From contig NZ_JAATEJ010000027.1 in the NCBI RefSeq assembly GCF_012034175.1, positions 62,001 through 126,000 on the forward strand: DNA of 64,000 bases, given 5' to 3'. Below the pieces are notes generated by a model, which saw only the letters and a list, made by a program, of their open reading frames with translations, was not told the DNA's origin and made no database searches. The position numbers were made by a program, and so were the translations under genes. The stretch comes from Actinacidiphila epipremni (lineage in GTDB: Bacteria; Actinomycetota; Actinomycetes; Streptomycetales; Streptomycetaceae). Positions within the stretch are counted from its first letter, which is position 1, and each line of letters opens with the position of its first letter. Positions 8,045 through 17,503 of the stretch are shown here, piece by piece.

Positions 8045-9595
8045 TCAGGCACGCACGGCGTAGAGGCGACCGCTCGACGACCCGACGTAGACGATCCCGT
8101 CGGCGACAACCGGCGAGGAGCTGACGGGCCCGTGGGTGTCGAACCGCCACAAGCGGCGGCCCGTCGTGGCGTCCAAGGCGTAGAGAAGCCCGTCATGGCT
8201 GCCCACGTAGACGGTGTCGCCGACGACACAGGGTGTGCTGACCACCCTGCGGTCGGTGGGAAAGGCCCAACGGCGGGTGCCTGTCGCGGCGTCGAGGGCG
8301 TAGACGTACGAGTCGTTGCTGCCGATGTACAGGACGCCCTTGTGGAGCGCGGGAGACGAGTGCACGGGCGCGCCGGTCTCGAAAGCCCATAGCTCCTGCC
8401 CCGTGCCGGTGCCGAGCGCCCGGACTTGGCAGTCCTCGCTGCCGACGTAGACCGTGCCGTTCACCACCGCGGGGCTGGAGACGACCGTCTGACCGATCGC
8501 CTCGGACCACAACTCCTTCCCGGTGTCGGCGTCGAGGGCGCTGAGCCGGCCGGCGAGACTGCCGACGAAGAGCCGGCGGGCGGATATGCAGGGCGAGGAG
8601 GACAGGTCGTACGCCGGTGCGGCGGGCGACGCGGCAGGGCGCTTGTGACGCCATTTCGGCACCGGGGTACCGGCCCCGTCGGACAGCGAACGGGCATAGA
8701 CGTTCGCGTCGTACCCGGCGGCGTAGACCATTCCGCCCCTGACCAGTGGCGTGGACCGGATGGGCTCCACGGTCTTGAAGGACCACACGGAGACGCCGGA
8801 CTCGAGTGCGAAGGCGGCGACCCCGTGATCGCCGCCGAGCAGCACCAGGTCGCGCGCGACGGCCGGCGCGGCATGCGACCGGCCGTCGCCCGCAGCCTTC
8901 CAGACACCCGTCAGGTCGTGCCGGCTGACCGCGTGCAGCAGGCCGTCGTCGCTTCCGACGACCACCAGATCGCCCGCGACCACCGGCGAGGCCAGTATCG
9001 GCCCGCCCGTCGGGTAGGAGCCGACGAGTGAGCCCGGCAGCGTCGACGAGAAGGACAGGGACCTCTTCGGTGGCGTCGCCGCGGCGGACGGGCGAGGGGA
9101 CGGTGCGGGCGCCTGGGGCGGCGGGGCCGATGCCGGCTGTACTCCCCCGGCCTGCCCGGGGAAGGGCGGCTCGGTGACCGGCGTCGTTCCCTTGCCCGCG
9201 GCGGCTGCGACCAAGCGGTCCCTGGCCACCTCGACGGGCACGCCGTAAAGGGTCACCGCGACGAGCGGGTGGAGCAGGGTGGGCACGACCTCCTTGGGCG
9301 TGTTCTCGACCAACACCGGGAGCAGCCGCTTCTCCTGCCGCATGCTCTGGAACGCGGTCCACTCGTCCTGTGTGAAGCGCTGCGGCTCGAAGTACGCGGG
9401 CGAGAAGAGCGCGACCATCCGGCGTGCACGCTGCAGCGCCTGCGACATACGGGCGACGGCGTTCGCACCGGCCTCCCAGTCCCAGTCGTCCAACTCGGCG
9501 GTGTAGCCCTCCTGACGCAGGGTCCAGGTGACCCACTGTGCCCAGTCCAGGTTCGGCCCGGCGTAGCTCACGAAGAAATCGAGGTCCCTTGCCAT
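8045..9595 (-). CDS. TIR domain protein with PQQ-like beta-propeller
   Basis: The 516-residue protein starts with a TIR domain (residues 5-145): DLDFFVSYAGPNLDWAQWV, the helix with ELDDWDW, and FSPAYFEP followed by FTQDEWTAF, which holds a Glu that could be catalytic if the domain is an NADase. A Pro/Ala-rich linker (150-190) joins it to about seven to eight PQQ-type propeller blades (from about 195 to the end), each with a pattern like SSPVVADGIVYVGS followed by LYALDAATG. TIR domains act in protein-protein signalling or cleave NAD+. Propellers usually sense ligands. There is no signal peptide, so the protein is cytosolic. GGAG lies 6 bases before the ATG. It is divergent from the radical SAM gene with a 201-bp shared promoter region. 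Confidence 0.9.
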   Translation of the reverse strand: MARDLDFFVSYAGPNLDWAQWVTWTLRQEGYTAELDDWDWEAGANAVARMSQALQRARRMVALFSPAYFEPQRFTQDEWTAFQSMRQEKRLLPVLVENTPKEVVPTLLHPLVAVTLYGVPVEVARDRLVAAAAGKGTTPVTEPPFPGQAGGVQPASAPPPQAPAPSPRPSAAATPPKRSLSFSSTLPGSLVGSYPTGGPILASPVVAGDLVVVGSDDGLLHAVSRHDLTGVWKAAGDGRSHAAPAVARDLVLLGGDHGVAAFALESGVSVWSFKTVEPIRSTPLVRGGMVYAAGYDANVYARSLSDGAGTPVPKWRHKRPAASPAAPAYDLSSSPCISARRLFVGSLAGRLSALDADTGKELWSEAIGQTVVSSPAVVNGTVYVGSEDCQVRALGTGTGQELWAFETGAPVHSSPALHKGVLYIGSNDSYVYALDAATGTRRWAFPTDRRVVSTPCVVGDTVYVGSHDGLLYALDATTGRRLWRFDTHGPVSSSPVVADGIVYVGSSSGRLYAVRA

Positions 9596-9796
9596 CGCAA
9601 CTCCTTCGCTGCCCTATGCCCGGCTCCGTTTCCCATCATGCGCCGGAGCCGCTGTCCGGTTCCTTCCCGAAGACGCCTGTCTTTGGCGAATTGGCACCTC
9701 CCTGCGCATCCGCCCTTCCCGCTACCGTGCTTGCAGGGGGACGCCGCGCTACGCCCGCTTTCCGTCCCCGGCGTCGTGAACGACGGGAGGGAACGG

Positions 9797-11134
9797 GTGA
9801 AGCTCTCCCCCGACGGGCAGCGCGGGCCGACGTTCGACGACTGCACGCCCTCGGTCGGCCCCTGGCCGGCTCCGCGTCTGTCGCCGCGGGAGGACGGCGG
9901 CGTGGCGCTCCGGGCGTTCGACCAGTTCGTCGTGAAGCTCCACAGCCGCTGCAACCTGGCCTGCGACTACTGCTATGTCTACGAGTTGCGCGACAGCGGG
10001 TGGCGTACGCGGCCACGGACCATGCCCGTCCAGGTGCGTAGCCGCTTGGTGCGGCGGATCGCAGAGCATGTGCGCGGCAACGGACTCGACCGCATACGGG
10101 TGATCCTGCACGGCGGTGAGCCGCTGCTGGCCGGCCCGGACGTCGTGGCCGGGTTCTGCTCTGCGGTGCGGGAGGCGCTGGACGGTTCCGGCGCGGTGGT
10201 GGAGCTGGCGGCGCAGAGCAACGGCCTCCTGCTCACCGGGACGATGCTCGACGTGCTGGCCGGGCACGGCGTCACGGTCGGTGTCAGCCTGGACGGCGAC
10301 CGCGAGGCGCACGACCGCCACCGTACGCATCGCGCGGGGCGCGACGGCCGCGAGGCGGCGGGCAGTTACCGGGAGGTGGTCGGCGCGTTGGAGCAGCTGA
10401 ACCGGCGCCGCTACCGGCACCTGTTCGGGGGCCTGCTCTGCACGGTCGACACGGCCAACGACCCGGTCCGCACCTATGACGCCCTGGTCGCCCACCGGCC
10501 GCCCTTCGTCGACTTCCGGCTGCCACACGCCACCTGGGACGATCCGCCGTCGCGGGATCCCGGCCAGGACGCGTCGTACGGCCGGTGGCTCGCGTGCGCC
10601 TTCGACCGCTGGTGGCAGACCGGCCGCCCGGTCCGGGTACGGCTGTTCGACGCGATCGTGGGCCTGTGGGAGTCGCAGGCATGGGAGACGGCCGGCGCCG
10701 CGCCGATGGTCAGCGACAGCGAGGTGGTCGGCATGCTGCCGGCCGCCTCCGTGGTGGTCGAGTCGGACGGGACGATCTCGTGGGCGGAGTCGCTCAAGGC
10801 AGTTGCGGACGGCGCGGCCGGCACCGGGGTCAGCGTATTCAGCCACTCCTTCGACGCCGTGCTGTCGCTGCCCACCGCCCCCGGCTACGGCGTGAGCCTG
10901 CTGAGTCAGGAATGCCGGGCGTGCCCTGTGGTGGGAGTCTGCGGCGGAGGAGTGCGCGCTCACCGGCACGGCAGGGGGGCCGGCTTCGACAACCCGTCCG
11001 TCTACTGCGCGGACCTGGCCTTCCTGATCGGCCACATCGGTGACCAGCTGCGGGAGTGGCAGCGGCTCCCTCGTTCGGATGAGGTTCGGCCAAATTCGGC
11101 GTTTGCCAGGCGAGTGGTGGGCAAACTTCCTTAG
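9797..11134 (+). CDS. fxsB: FxsB-type radical SAM/SPASM peptide maturase
   Basis: The 445-residue protein has the radical SAM cluster motif at residues 52-59 (C52-NLA-C56-DY-C59, then YVYE), a GGEPLL motif about 65 residues later, and a C-terminal SPASM region with C373, C376 and C382 (CRACPVVGVCGGG) plus a final Cys near 405. This is the FxsB architecture, whose members form cyclophane cross-links in short precursor peptides. I chose GTG 9797 because GGGAGG sits 6 bases upstream. Other in-frame GTGs lie earlier (9776). It is followed by fxsC and fxsT, the usual partners. The usual precursor FxsA, ending in Phe-x-Ser-x-x, was not found nearby. Confidence 0.88.
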   Translation: MKLSPDGQRGPTFDDCTPSVGPWPAPRLSPREDGGVALRAFDQFVVKLHSRCNLACDYCYVYELRDSGWRTRPRTMPVQVRSRLVRRIAEHVRGNGLDRIRVILHGGEPLLAGPDVVAGFCSAVREALDGSGAVVELAAQSNGLLLTGTMLDVLAGHGVTVGVSLDGDREAHDRHRTHRAGRDGREAAGSYREVVGALEQLNRRRYRHLFGGLLCTVDTANDPVRTYDALVAHRPPFVDFRLPHATWDDPPSRDPGQDASYGRWLACAFDRWWQTGRPVRVRLFDAIVGLWESQAWETAGAAPMVSDSEVVGMLPAASVVVESDGTISWAESLKAVADGAAGTGVSVFSHSFDAVLSLPTAPGYGVSLLSQECRACPVVGVCGGGVRAHRHGRGAGFDNPSVYCADLAFLIGHIGDQLREWQRLPRSDEVRPNSAFARRVVGKLP

Positions 11135-11253
11135 AGTAGCCCTGAAGCGGTGTGAGTGCACGTGATGCCCTCGGCAGTCTGCAGCTGGCCGTTGCCGTGG
11201 GTCGGGAGCGCGAGTGGTTCCAGTCCGAGAAGGCTGGCCCTTGGGGGGTTGCG

Positions 11254-12552
11254 ATGGGGCCGTCGTTCTACACCAGCTATGCCAGTTCAGCCGGTGACAG
11301 GGGAACGATCCAGCGGTTCCATTTCGATGTCCAGCACGAGCTTACCCGCCGCGGCGGGTCGTACGCCAACGTCCGCGGCAGCCTCCGGCGTGCCGAGCCG
11401 GCCTCGGGCCCGCCGCCGGATCTCCTCGACTGCGCCGCGCTCCTCGCGCTCTACTCCCCGGAGTATCTGGAGGAGGAGGCGTGCGCCCTGGAGTGGTCCG
11501 TCTTCGCCGAGCGCATGGACCGGCTGGAGCGCCTGACGGGCCGGCGGCCGGCGTCGCTGGTGGGGGTGCTGTGGCAGCCGGAAGGCCTGGTGCTGCCCCA
11601 GGTCGTCACAAGCAGCGGCCGGATTCTGGCCGACGTCTCGGGTCAGGGCTACCGGGGCCGCGGGGTGCGCGAACTACAGAGCGACCCGCACGCCCGGATG
11701 CTCTACCGCCGCACGGTGAGCGCCGTCGCGGACGAACTGCTGCGGGCCGTCGCAAGCCCGCTGCCCGCGATGAGCGAGGCCGCCGCCCGCGACGTACAGC
11801 CCCGCTTCGGCCCGTCGCGCGGTGGACGCCGTCCGGAGCCACCGCCCGCGGCGCCGACGACACCGGAGGAACGGGAAGGCCCCGTCCGCCGATTGGTGGT
11901 GGCCCTGGTCGCCGGCACCAGCGCCAAGATGGAGCAGTTGCGCACCTCCGTCGCGGCCTACGGCAGTACCCCCGAGGAGTGGTCGCCGTTCGCTCCGCAG
12001 AGCCTTGAGTCGGCGGTCTCGGTCGTCAGCCGCACCCTGCGGGCGTGCGGCCTCGACGGCGTGCGGTTCGTCGCGCTGGACGCCGACCACGCCCTCCCGC
12101 GGCTGCGGACCGACGACGACTCGGCCGTGGTGCTGGTCGTCGACCCCTGGCTGACGGAGGACGCCGCCTTCCCGGTGCTCTGGGAGCGGCTGGCCCGCTG
12201 CGAGGCGGGGGTGTCCGCGGTGATCGTGGTACTGCCACGCCAGGACGACGAGAGCCGACTGCACACCTCCCGGCTGCGGGACTCCTTCGCGCGCACTCCG
12301 GCACGATTACTCGGGGCCGCCCACCACGAAGTCGGCACACCGCAGGCGCTGGCCTATACCGTGGCGGGAGTGCTGGCCGACGTCGCCTCGGAGGGCGGCG
12401 GGCAGGGCATTCCGCTCGGTCCACCGGTCGAGAGCGCCGCGGAGAGGCGGTCCCGCAGACGCCGGGAACGGGCGGAATGGCTCACCCCTGCTACCGGGCA
12501 GCAGGCGTCACTTGTCGGCAGGGCTTCGGGAGAACTGTGGGGCGATGGATGA
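11254..12552 (+). CDS. fxsC: TIR-like FxsC protein
   Basis: This 432-residue protein starts at ATG 11254 (MGPSFYTSYASSAGDRGTIQ) with a G-rich ribosome site. Residues 1-190 are TIR-like: an opening FYTSYASS strand, LLALYSPEYLEEEACALEW (equivalent to the FSPxYxxxxxCxxEW core of TIR proteins), then SLVGVLWQPEG. A charged linker leads to a second alpha/beta domain (about 245-400) with RLVVALVAGTSAKMEQLR and GVSAVIVVLPRQDD. It fits FxsC, the TIR-like partner of FxsB-type maturases; the role in peptide maturation or response is unknown. The stop overlaps the start of fxsT (ATGA at 12549-12552), which indicates translational coupling. An upstream GTG at 11152 is in frame but has a poorer context. 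Confidence 0.82.
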   Translation: MGPSFYTSYASSAGDRGTIQRFHFDVQHELTRRGGSYANVRGSLRRAEPASGPPPDLLDCAALLALYSPEYLEEEACALEWSVFAERMDRLERLTGRRPASLVGVLWQPEGLVLPQVVTSSGRILADVSGQGYRGRGVRELQSDPHARMLYRRTVSAVADELLRAVASPLPAMSEAAARDVQPRFGPSRGGRRPEPPPAAPTTPEEREGPVRRLVVALVAGTSAKMEQLRTSVAAYGSTPEEWSPFAPQSLESAVSVVSRTLRACGLDGVRFVALDADHALPRLRTDDDSAVVLVVDPWLTEDAAFPVLWERLARCEAGVSAVIVVLPRQDDESRLHTSRLRDSFARTPARLLGAAHHEVGTPQALAYTVAGVLADVASEGGGQGIPLGPPVESAAERRSRRRRERAEWLTPATGQQASLVGRASGELWGDG

Positions 12553-15500
12553 GCAGCACCGGCCATCCAGCTGAGATCATTTCGTTCTATTCCTTCAAGG
12601 GTGGCCAGGGCCGCACCATGGCCCTGGCGAACACCGCGTGGGTGATGGCCACGCACGGCAAGTCCGTCCTGGTCATCGACTGGGACCTGGAAGCACCGGG
12701 GTTGCACCTCTACTACCGCCAGTTCCTCGCGGACCCGGACCTGGGGAACACCGACGGCATCCTCGACATGTTCCACGGCTTCGTGACCGCGGCCGGCCCC
12801 CGCGACGCCGACGAGGCGCCCGAGGACTTGCGGGCCCTGCATGCCGAGCACGCCGCGTTCGAACGCTACAGCGTCAGCGTGGACCACCCCTTCCCCCAGG
12901 GCGGAAAGCTGCACTTCATCGGTCCCGGCCGGCTGGACGACGAGTACGTACGGCGTCTGCACTCCATCAACTGGAGCGGCTTCCTCAACAGCGAGGACGG
13001 ACAGGAATACCTCGCGGTGTTACGCGGCAGGATGCAGGAGAGCGACTACGACTACATCCTGATCGACAGCAGGACGGGCTACTCCGACGGGGCCGACATC
13101 TGCACCCTGGCGCTGCCCGACAGCGTCGTCGTCGGCGTGGCGATGAACAGCCAGGCCATCGAGGGCGCCGCCCACATCGCGCAGCGACTGGCCCGCCACG
13201 ATCGGGCGATCCGGCTGCACCTCGCACCCATGCACATCGAGCTGTCGGAGAAGACCCGGCTGGACGAGCGGATGGCCTACGCGCGCCGCGTCCTCGACCG
13301 CTATCTCCCCATGGACGACGAGGACGAACTGGCCTCCTACTGGGGCGAGGTGCAGGTGCCGTACCGGCCCTACTACGCCTTCGGCGAGGAACTCGCCGCG
13401 ATCGTGGAGGACCCGCGGCACAGGGCCAGCGTCATCGCCCAGTACGTACAGCTGGCCGCACGTATCACGGACAGCGCGATCAACGACATGCAGCCGGCCA
13501 CCGCCGCGCAGCGCCTGTCGTACGTCGAGGCCTACCGGGCGGCACGGCGCCCGGAGACCGCGGAGCAGACCGTCAGCATGCTCTACGACACCGGCGACCA
13601 GCTGTGGGCCGACTGGATCGCCCAGCAGTTGCGAGACGCGGGTGTGACCGTCACGAGCTGCAAGCCGGAGCACTGGGAAGAGGAGGCCGGCAAAAGCGCC
13701 GACCCGCTGCTCGTCCTGCTCTCCCCGCACCTCCTGTCGTCCGCGGCCGGCCACGTGGTCGAGCAGATCACCGCGGATGCGGACGCCGGCCGCGCCCCCG
13801 AACGGCAGCCCGTCGGCATACGCGTGAGCGGCGCCCGGCTGCCCCAGCAGTTCGACTGGCCGGGTGTGCCGGACCTCTCCGTGCTGGACGAGGACCGCGC
13901 CCGCAGGGCGGTACTCGCGCGCTTCCGCTTCTTCACCGGCGACGTCCCCCTGTCCCCGCCCGCCGGCGGTCACCTTTTCCCCGGCCGCCAGCCGGCCGTG
14001 TGGCAGGTCGCGCCGCGCAACGCCGACTTCGTCGGCCGCGAGGCGGCCCTGACCGGGCTGTGGGAGCAGTTCGCGGCCCAGCCGGGCCCGCAGGTGCTGT
14101 GGGGTCTGGCCGGTGTCGGCAAGACGCAGATCGCCCTGGAGTACGCGCACCGTTTCGCGTCGCAGTACGACATGGTGTGGTGGGTCCCCGCCACCGACGC
14201 GGACAACATCAGGGCCACGCTGGTCCGGCTGGACCACAAGGTCTCGACCGCCTCCGGAAGTACGCCGCGCAAGGACTGGGAGGCGCTGGTCGACGAGCTG
14301 CGCCAGGGCAAGCACTTCCAGCGCTGGCTGCTGGTGTTCGACGACGCCGACAGCTACGAGTCCATCGCCCCCTTCCTCCCCGGCGGCAACCACGGTCATG
14401 TGCTGATCGCTTCACGCAACCCCGACTGGGCCGGCCTCACCACGCGACAGGTGGAGGTCTTCACCCCGCAGGAGAGCCTCGCTCTGCTCAGCCGGAAGCT
14501 CCCCGGCGCCGGCGACTCCGAGCTGGATGCGCTCGCACAGCGGCTCGGCCACCTGCCGATCTGGGAGACCGCCACCACGGCCTGGCTCGTCAACACCGGC
14601 GAATCGGTCGCCGAGTTCATCGACCAGCTCGACGCCTCGGGCCCGCGGGTGGTGGCCGAGAGGCAGTCGCCGAGATTCGAGGAGGCGGCGGAGGCCTGCG
14701 TCCTGGCGTACGAGCGGTTGCGGGAGCAGGCACCGGCCGCCGCCAGGCTGCTCGAACTGTGCTCGTGCATGTCCTCCGACGGTGTGGGGCTGCGCATCGT
14801 GCAGTCCCCGGCGATGACGGCGCTGCTCGGTACCGTGGATGCCGCGGTGCAGGACTCCATGAGGGTGCCCGGCCTGGTGAACCAGCTCAGGGTGCAGACG
14901 CTGGCGGTCGTCGACCCGCACACCCACCTCCTCAAGGTCCACCGGCTCGTACAGTCCCTGGTTCTCGACCACATGTCGGAGGAAGAACGCCGGGCCACGC
15001 GATCGGACGCCCTGAAAGTGCTCGCCGCCCAGGTGCCCGACGCCCTCCGCCGCGACGCCCGGGAGTTCCGCGACGTCTTCGCCGAACTCGACAAGCATGT
15101 GACGGCCTCGGGTGCCCTGGACAGCGACGACCCAGGAGTGCACGACTGGTTGATCAGCCAGGTCCGCTACCGCTGGTTCAACGGCCAGTGGGAGGCCGGC
15201 CGCGAGCTCGGCACGCGGGTGCTCGACCGGTGGCGGACCAGGCTCGGCGAGGACCACTCCAGCGTGCTGAAGCTGGAAGCCCAGGTCGGCGCGGCCTGCC
15301 GGATGCTCGGACGCTACCGGGAGGCGCTGACCCACAGCCAGCATTCCTGGCGCGTCCAGCGCGACCGTGCCCCCCGCGACCCGTACACGCTGTTCGCGGC
15401 CCGCGGATACGCGGCCGATCTGCGGGCGCACGGCAAGTTCATCGAGGCGTACGAGGAGGACCGCGCCACCTACAGCGGCCTGTGCGCGGAGATCGGCGAG

Positions 15501-16454
15501 GACCAGGTCGAGACGCTCAACGCATCGTCCAACCTGGCGCTGTCCCGCTACTACTGCGAGTCGGCGGAGAGCGCGGCCCGCCAGGATCTGAGCACCTTCG
15601 AACTGCGACGACGCGTCCTGACCGACGACCACCACCTCACCTGGAAGTCGTGCGCGAGGGTCGGGGCCGACTACCGTGAGGCGTGGCAGCTCGACCTGTC
15701 GGAGCAGTATCTGGCGCAGGCCAGGGACGGGTTGGTCTCTTTGCAGGGCCCGACCGACCCCCTCACCCTGCAGACGGTGCAGAACCTGGGCATGACCTTG
15801 CTGCGGCAGGGCCGTACCACCGATGCGCTGGCCATGATCCAGTCGACGCACCTCTGCTTCCAGCAGTGGCAGGACGACCACCCCCTGACGATCTTCTGCC
15901 GCATGGCCATGGCAGCCGCTCACTACGCCGCCGGCGCGCCCGACGCCGCGGTCGGGTATGCGAAGCAGGCACTCGCCCAGCTCGTCGAGGTCTTCGACGC
16001 CGGCCATCCCTTCACGGGTATCTGCTCCACCAACCTGGCCCTCTACCTGCTCGCCGACGGCGACGCGGAACAGGCCGCGACCCACGCCCGCAAGGCGGTC
16101 AAGCTGCTCCGGGAGAGCTTCGGCCGCGACCACCGCTACACGCTGGTCGCGGAGATGAACCGGAACAACTGCCTGGCAGAACTGGGCGAGATAAGCGGGG
16201 GAGAACTCGCCGACGAGGACAAGGACCTCTACTCGCGCTGCTCGACTCCCACGGCGTGGGGCCCCAGGCACCCGGTCACTCTCACCGCCCTCGCCAATCA
16301 CGCCAGTTCGAGCCGGAACGACGGCGACGCGCTCCGGGAGAGCCTCAGGATCCACAGCATCGCGCACATCGGTGAGGCGCACCCGCTCACCCTCGCCTGC
16401 ACAGCGGAGCCGTACCACCGACTCGGCCTGGATCTGGAGGTGCAGGATGTCTGA
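12549..16454 (+). CDS. fxsT: FxsT-type MinD/TIR/NB-ARC/TPR protein
   Basis: The 1301-residue protein is a multidomain STAND-like signal protein. Residues 8-330 are MinD/ParA-like, with SFKGGQGRTMALANTAW as deviant Walker A and DYDYILIDSRTG as a Walker B-like strand. Residues 340-470 resemble a second TIR-like fold (VSMLYDTGDQLWADWIAQQL, then LLVLLSPHLL). Residues 490-760 are an NB-ARC ATPase with GLAGVGKTQIALEYAHRF (P-loop near 518), WLLVFDDADSYES (Walker B) and GHVLIASRN. The C-terminal half from about 860 to 1280 carries tetratricopeptide repeats. It fits FxSxx-COOH-system FxsT proteins. ATP-driven oligomerisation with TPR sensing is inferred from the fold, not shown. It overlaps fxsC by 4 nt and the next gene by 8 nt. 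Confidence 0.85.
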   Translation: MSSTGHPAEIISFYSFKGGQGRTMALANTAWVMATHGKSVLVIDWDLEAPGLHLYYRQFLADPDLGNTDGILDMFHGFVTAAGPRDADEAPEDLRALHAEHAAFERYSVSVDHPFPQGGKLHFIGPGRLDDEYVRRLHSINWSGFLNSEDGQEYLAVLRGRMQESDYDYILIDSRTGYSDGADICTLALPDSVVVGVAMNSQAIEGAAHIAQRLARHDRAIRLHLAPMHIELSEKTRLDERMAYARRVLDRYLPMDDEDELASYWGEVQVPYRPYYAFGEELAAIVEDPRHRASVIAQYVQLAARITDSAINDMQPATAAQRLSYVEAYRAARRPETAEQTVSMLYDTGDQLWADWIAQQLRDAGVTVTSCKPEHWEEEAGKSADPLLVLLSPHLLSSAAGHVVEQITADADAGRAPERQPVGIRVSGARLPQQFDWPGVPDLSVLDEDRARRAVLARFRFFTGDVPLSPPAGGHLFPGRQPAVWQVAPRNADFVGREAALTGLWEQFAAQPGPQVLWGLAGVGKTQIALEYAHRFASQYDMVWWVPATDADNIRATLVRLDHKVSTASGSTPRKDWEALVDELRQGKHFQRWLLVFDDADSYESIAPFLPGGNHGHVLIASRNPDWAGLTTRQVEVFTPQESLALLSRKLPGAGDSELDALAQRLGHLPIWETATTAWLVNTGESVAEFIDQLDASGPRVVAERQSPRFEEAAEACVLAYERLREQAPAAARLLELCSCMSSDGVGLRIVQSPAMTALLGTVDAAVQDSMRVPGLVNQLRVQTLAVVDPHTHLLKVHRLVQSLVLDHMSEEERRATRSDALKVLAAQVPDALRRDAREFRDVFAELDKHVTASGALDSDDPGVHDWLISQVRYRWFNGQWEAGRELGTRVLDRWRTRLGEDHSSVLKLEAQVGAACRMLGRYREALTHSQHSWRVQRDRAPRDPYTLFAARGYAADLRAHGKFIEAYEEDRATYSGLCAEIGEDQVETLNASSNLALSRYYCESAESAARQDLSTFELRRRVLTDDHHLTWKSCARVGADYREAWQLDLSEQYLAQARDGLVSLQGPTDPLTLQTVQNLGMTLLRQGRTTDALAMIQSTHLCFQQWQDDHPLTIFCRMAMAAAHYAAGAPDAAVGYAKQALAQLVEVFDAGHPFTGICSTNLALYLLADGDAEQAATHARKAVKLLRESFGRDHRYTLVAEMNRNNCLAELGEISGGELADEDKDLYSRCSTPTAWGPRHPVTLTALANHASSSRNDGDALRESLRIHSIAHIGEAHPLTLACTAEPYHRLGLDLEVQDV

Positions 16455-17463
16455 GCCGGCAGAGGCTCTGGACGACACGACACAGCCCGGCGTGCGGTAC
16501 CCGAGCGGAGGAAACCCGCAGATGAAAGAGCTCGCACTGACGCTGCGCAGCTTACTCAGTCCCGAGGGGCCGGCCCACATGGTGCTCTACGACCGGGACA
16601 CGCCCAGGATCGTCGTCGACGCCCCGGGGATGGAGGAAAGCGGCCACGAAAGAGCCGGCCGGCTGCTGTACTACGTCCTGGAGGAGCTGGCGCCGGACTT
16701 TGCGAACCTGCGCACCGGCGCCCTCATACGCACGGTGCTGCGCGTGCCGTCCGGTGCGGTCTTCTTCTACCTGATCCAGTCCGGGATCCACCTCTACGCG
16801 GCCACGGACCGCGTCGACCGGCTCGAAGAGGTGGACGAGGCGCTGGCGGACAAGGTCAACGACATCAGGGCGTCCATCAACTACTCCGTGCTGGACTTCG
16901 GCTCGTTCATGAGCAGGGCCGCGCGGCGCGCGGCGGCGGACCCTTCGGGGAACCCGGCGGCGGCCGGGGCTCCCGCCGCCCCGGACCACGACGAGAAGAC
17001 TGCCGGGAGCGGCACCGTCGACCTCGAAGAGCACGTCCACACCGTCATGGGCCGCGTGCCGGCGCCCGGCCGTACGTCGGAGGTCCTCCGGGAAGCCCTC
17101 GACCTGCACGGCTTGCACTACCTTGCCTACTACGACGGCTCCACCGCCCTCCACACCACCGACATCTTCGCCCACCCCGGCCTGGGCCGGTACTTCCTCG
17201 GCCCGACCCCGCGAGCACGGCGCGAGAGGTACGGCCGGCTCGGCCGGCTACTGCCCGGGGTGGTCCGGCGCCTGAACACGTCCGTGGGTCCGGTGATGCA
17301 GGGCGAACTGCTGCAGGTCGTCCTGGACGTCGAACAGGGCGCGGCCTACTACCACGTGCTGCGTGATGGACACTTCCTGGTCGGCGTGACGCTGGATCAG
17401 GCGCGGGTGGCGGAGGCGGACAAGCGTATGACCCGGGTCGGGCGGGACCTGATGTCCGCCTGA
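16447..17463 (+). CDS. Unknown protein with two related alpha/beta domains
   Basis: I do not recognise this 338-residue protein by name. It starts at ATG 16447 within the end of fxsT, with GGAGG upstream. It appears to contain two similar modules (about residues 20-165 and 195-338). Each has an N-terminal helix with leucines, a strand pair and a final hairpin plus helix: LRVPSGAVFFYLIQSGIHLY in the first and VVLDVEQGAAYYHVLRDGHF in the second. The pattern is like the profilin or roadblock/LC7 fold, which often regulates GTPases in bacteria. That is an inference from the secondary-structure feel only. An Ala/Pro/Asp-rich linker (about 160-195) separates the halves. There are no membrane segments. 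Confidence 0.6.
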   Translation: MSEPAEALDDTTQPGVRYPSGGNPQMKELALTLRSLLSPEGPAHMVLYDRDTPRIVVDAPGMEESGHERAGRLLYYVLEELAPDFANLRTGALIRTVLRVPSGAVFFYLIQSGIHLYAATDRVDRLEEVDEALADKVNDIRASINYSVLDFGSFMSRAARRAAADPSGNPAAAGAPAAPDHDEKTAGSGTVDLEEHVHTVMGRVPAPGRTSEVLREALDLHGLHYLAYYDGSTALHTTDIFAHPGLGRYFLGPTPRARRERYGRLGRLLPGVVRRLNTSVGPVMQGELLQVVLDVEQGAAYYHVLRDGHFLVGVTLDQARVAEADKRMTRVGRDLMSA

Positions 17464-17503
17464 CCGTTCGTGCCGGACCACGGCTGTCCAGGAGTGGGTG
17501 AGG

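Noticed and set aside
9597..9779. Frame ending ...RFPSPAS stop, similar to an FxsA-type Phe-x-Ser end
   Set aside because: The stop comes one residue too late for the Phe-x-Ser-x-x end. No usable ATG or GTG start with a ribosome site precedes it, and the frame lies in the divergent promoter region.
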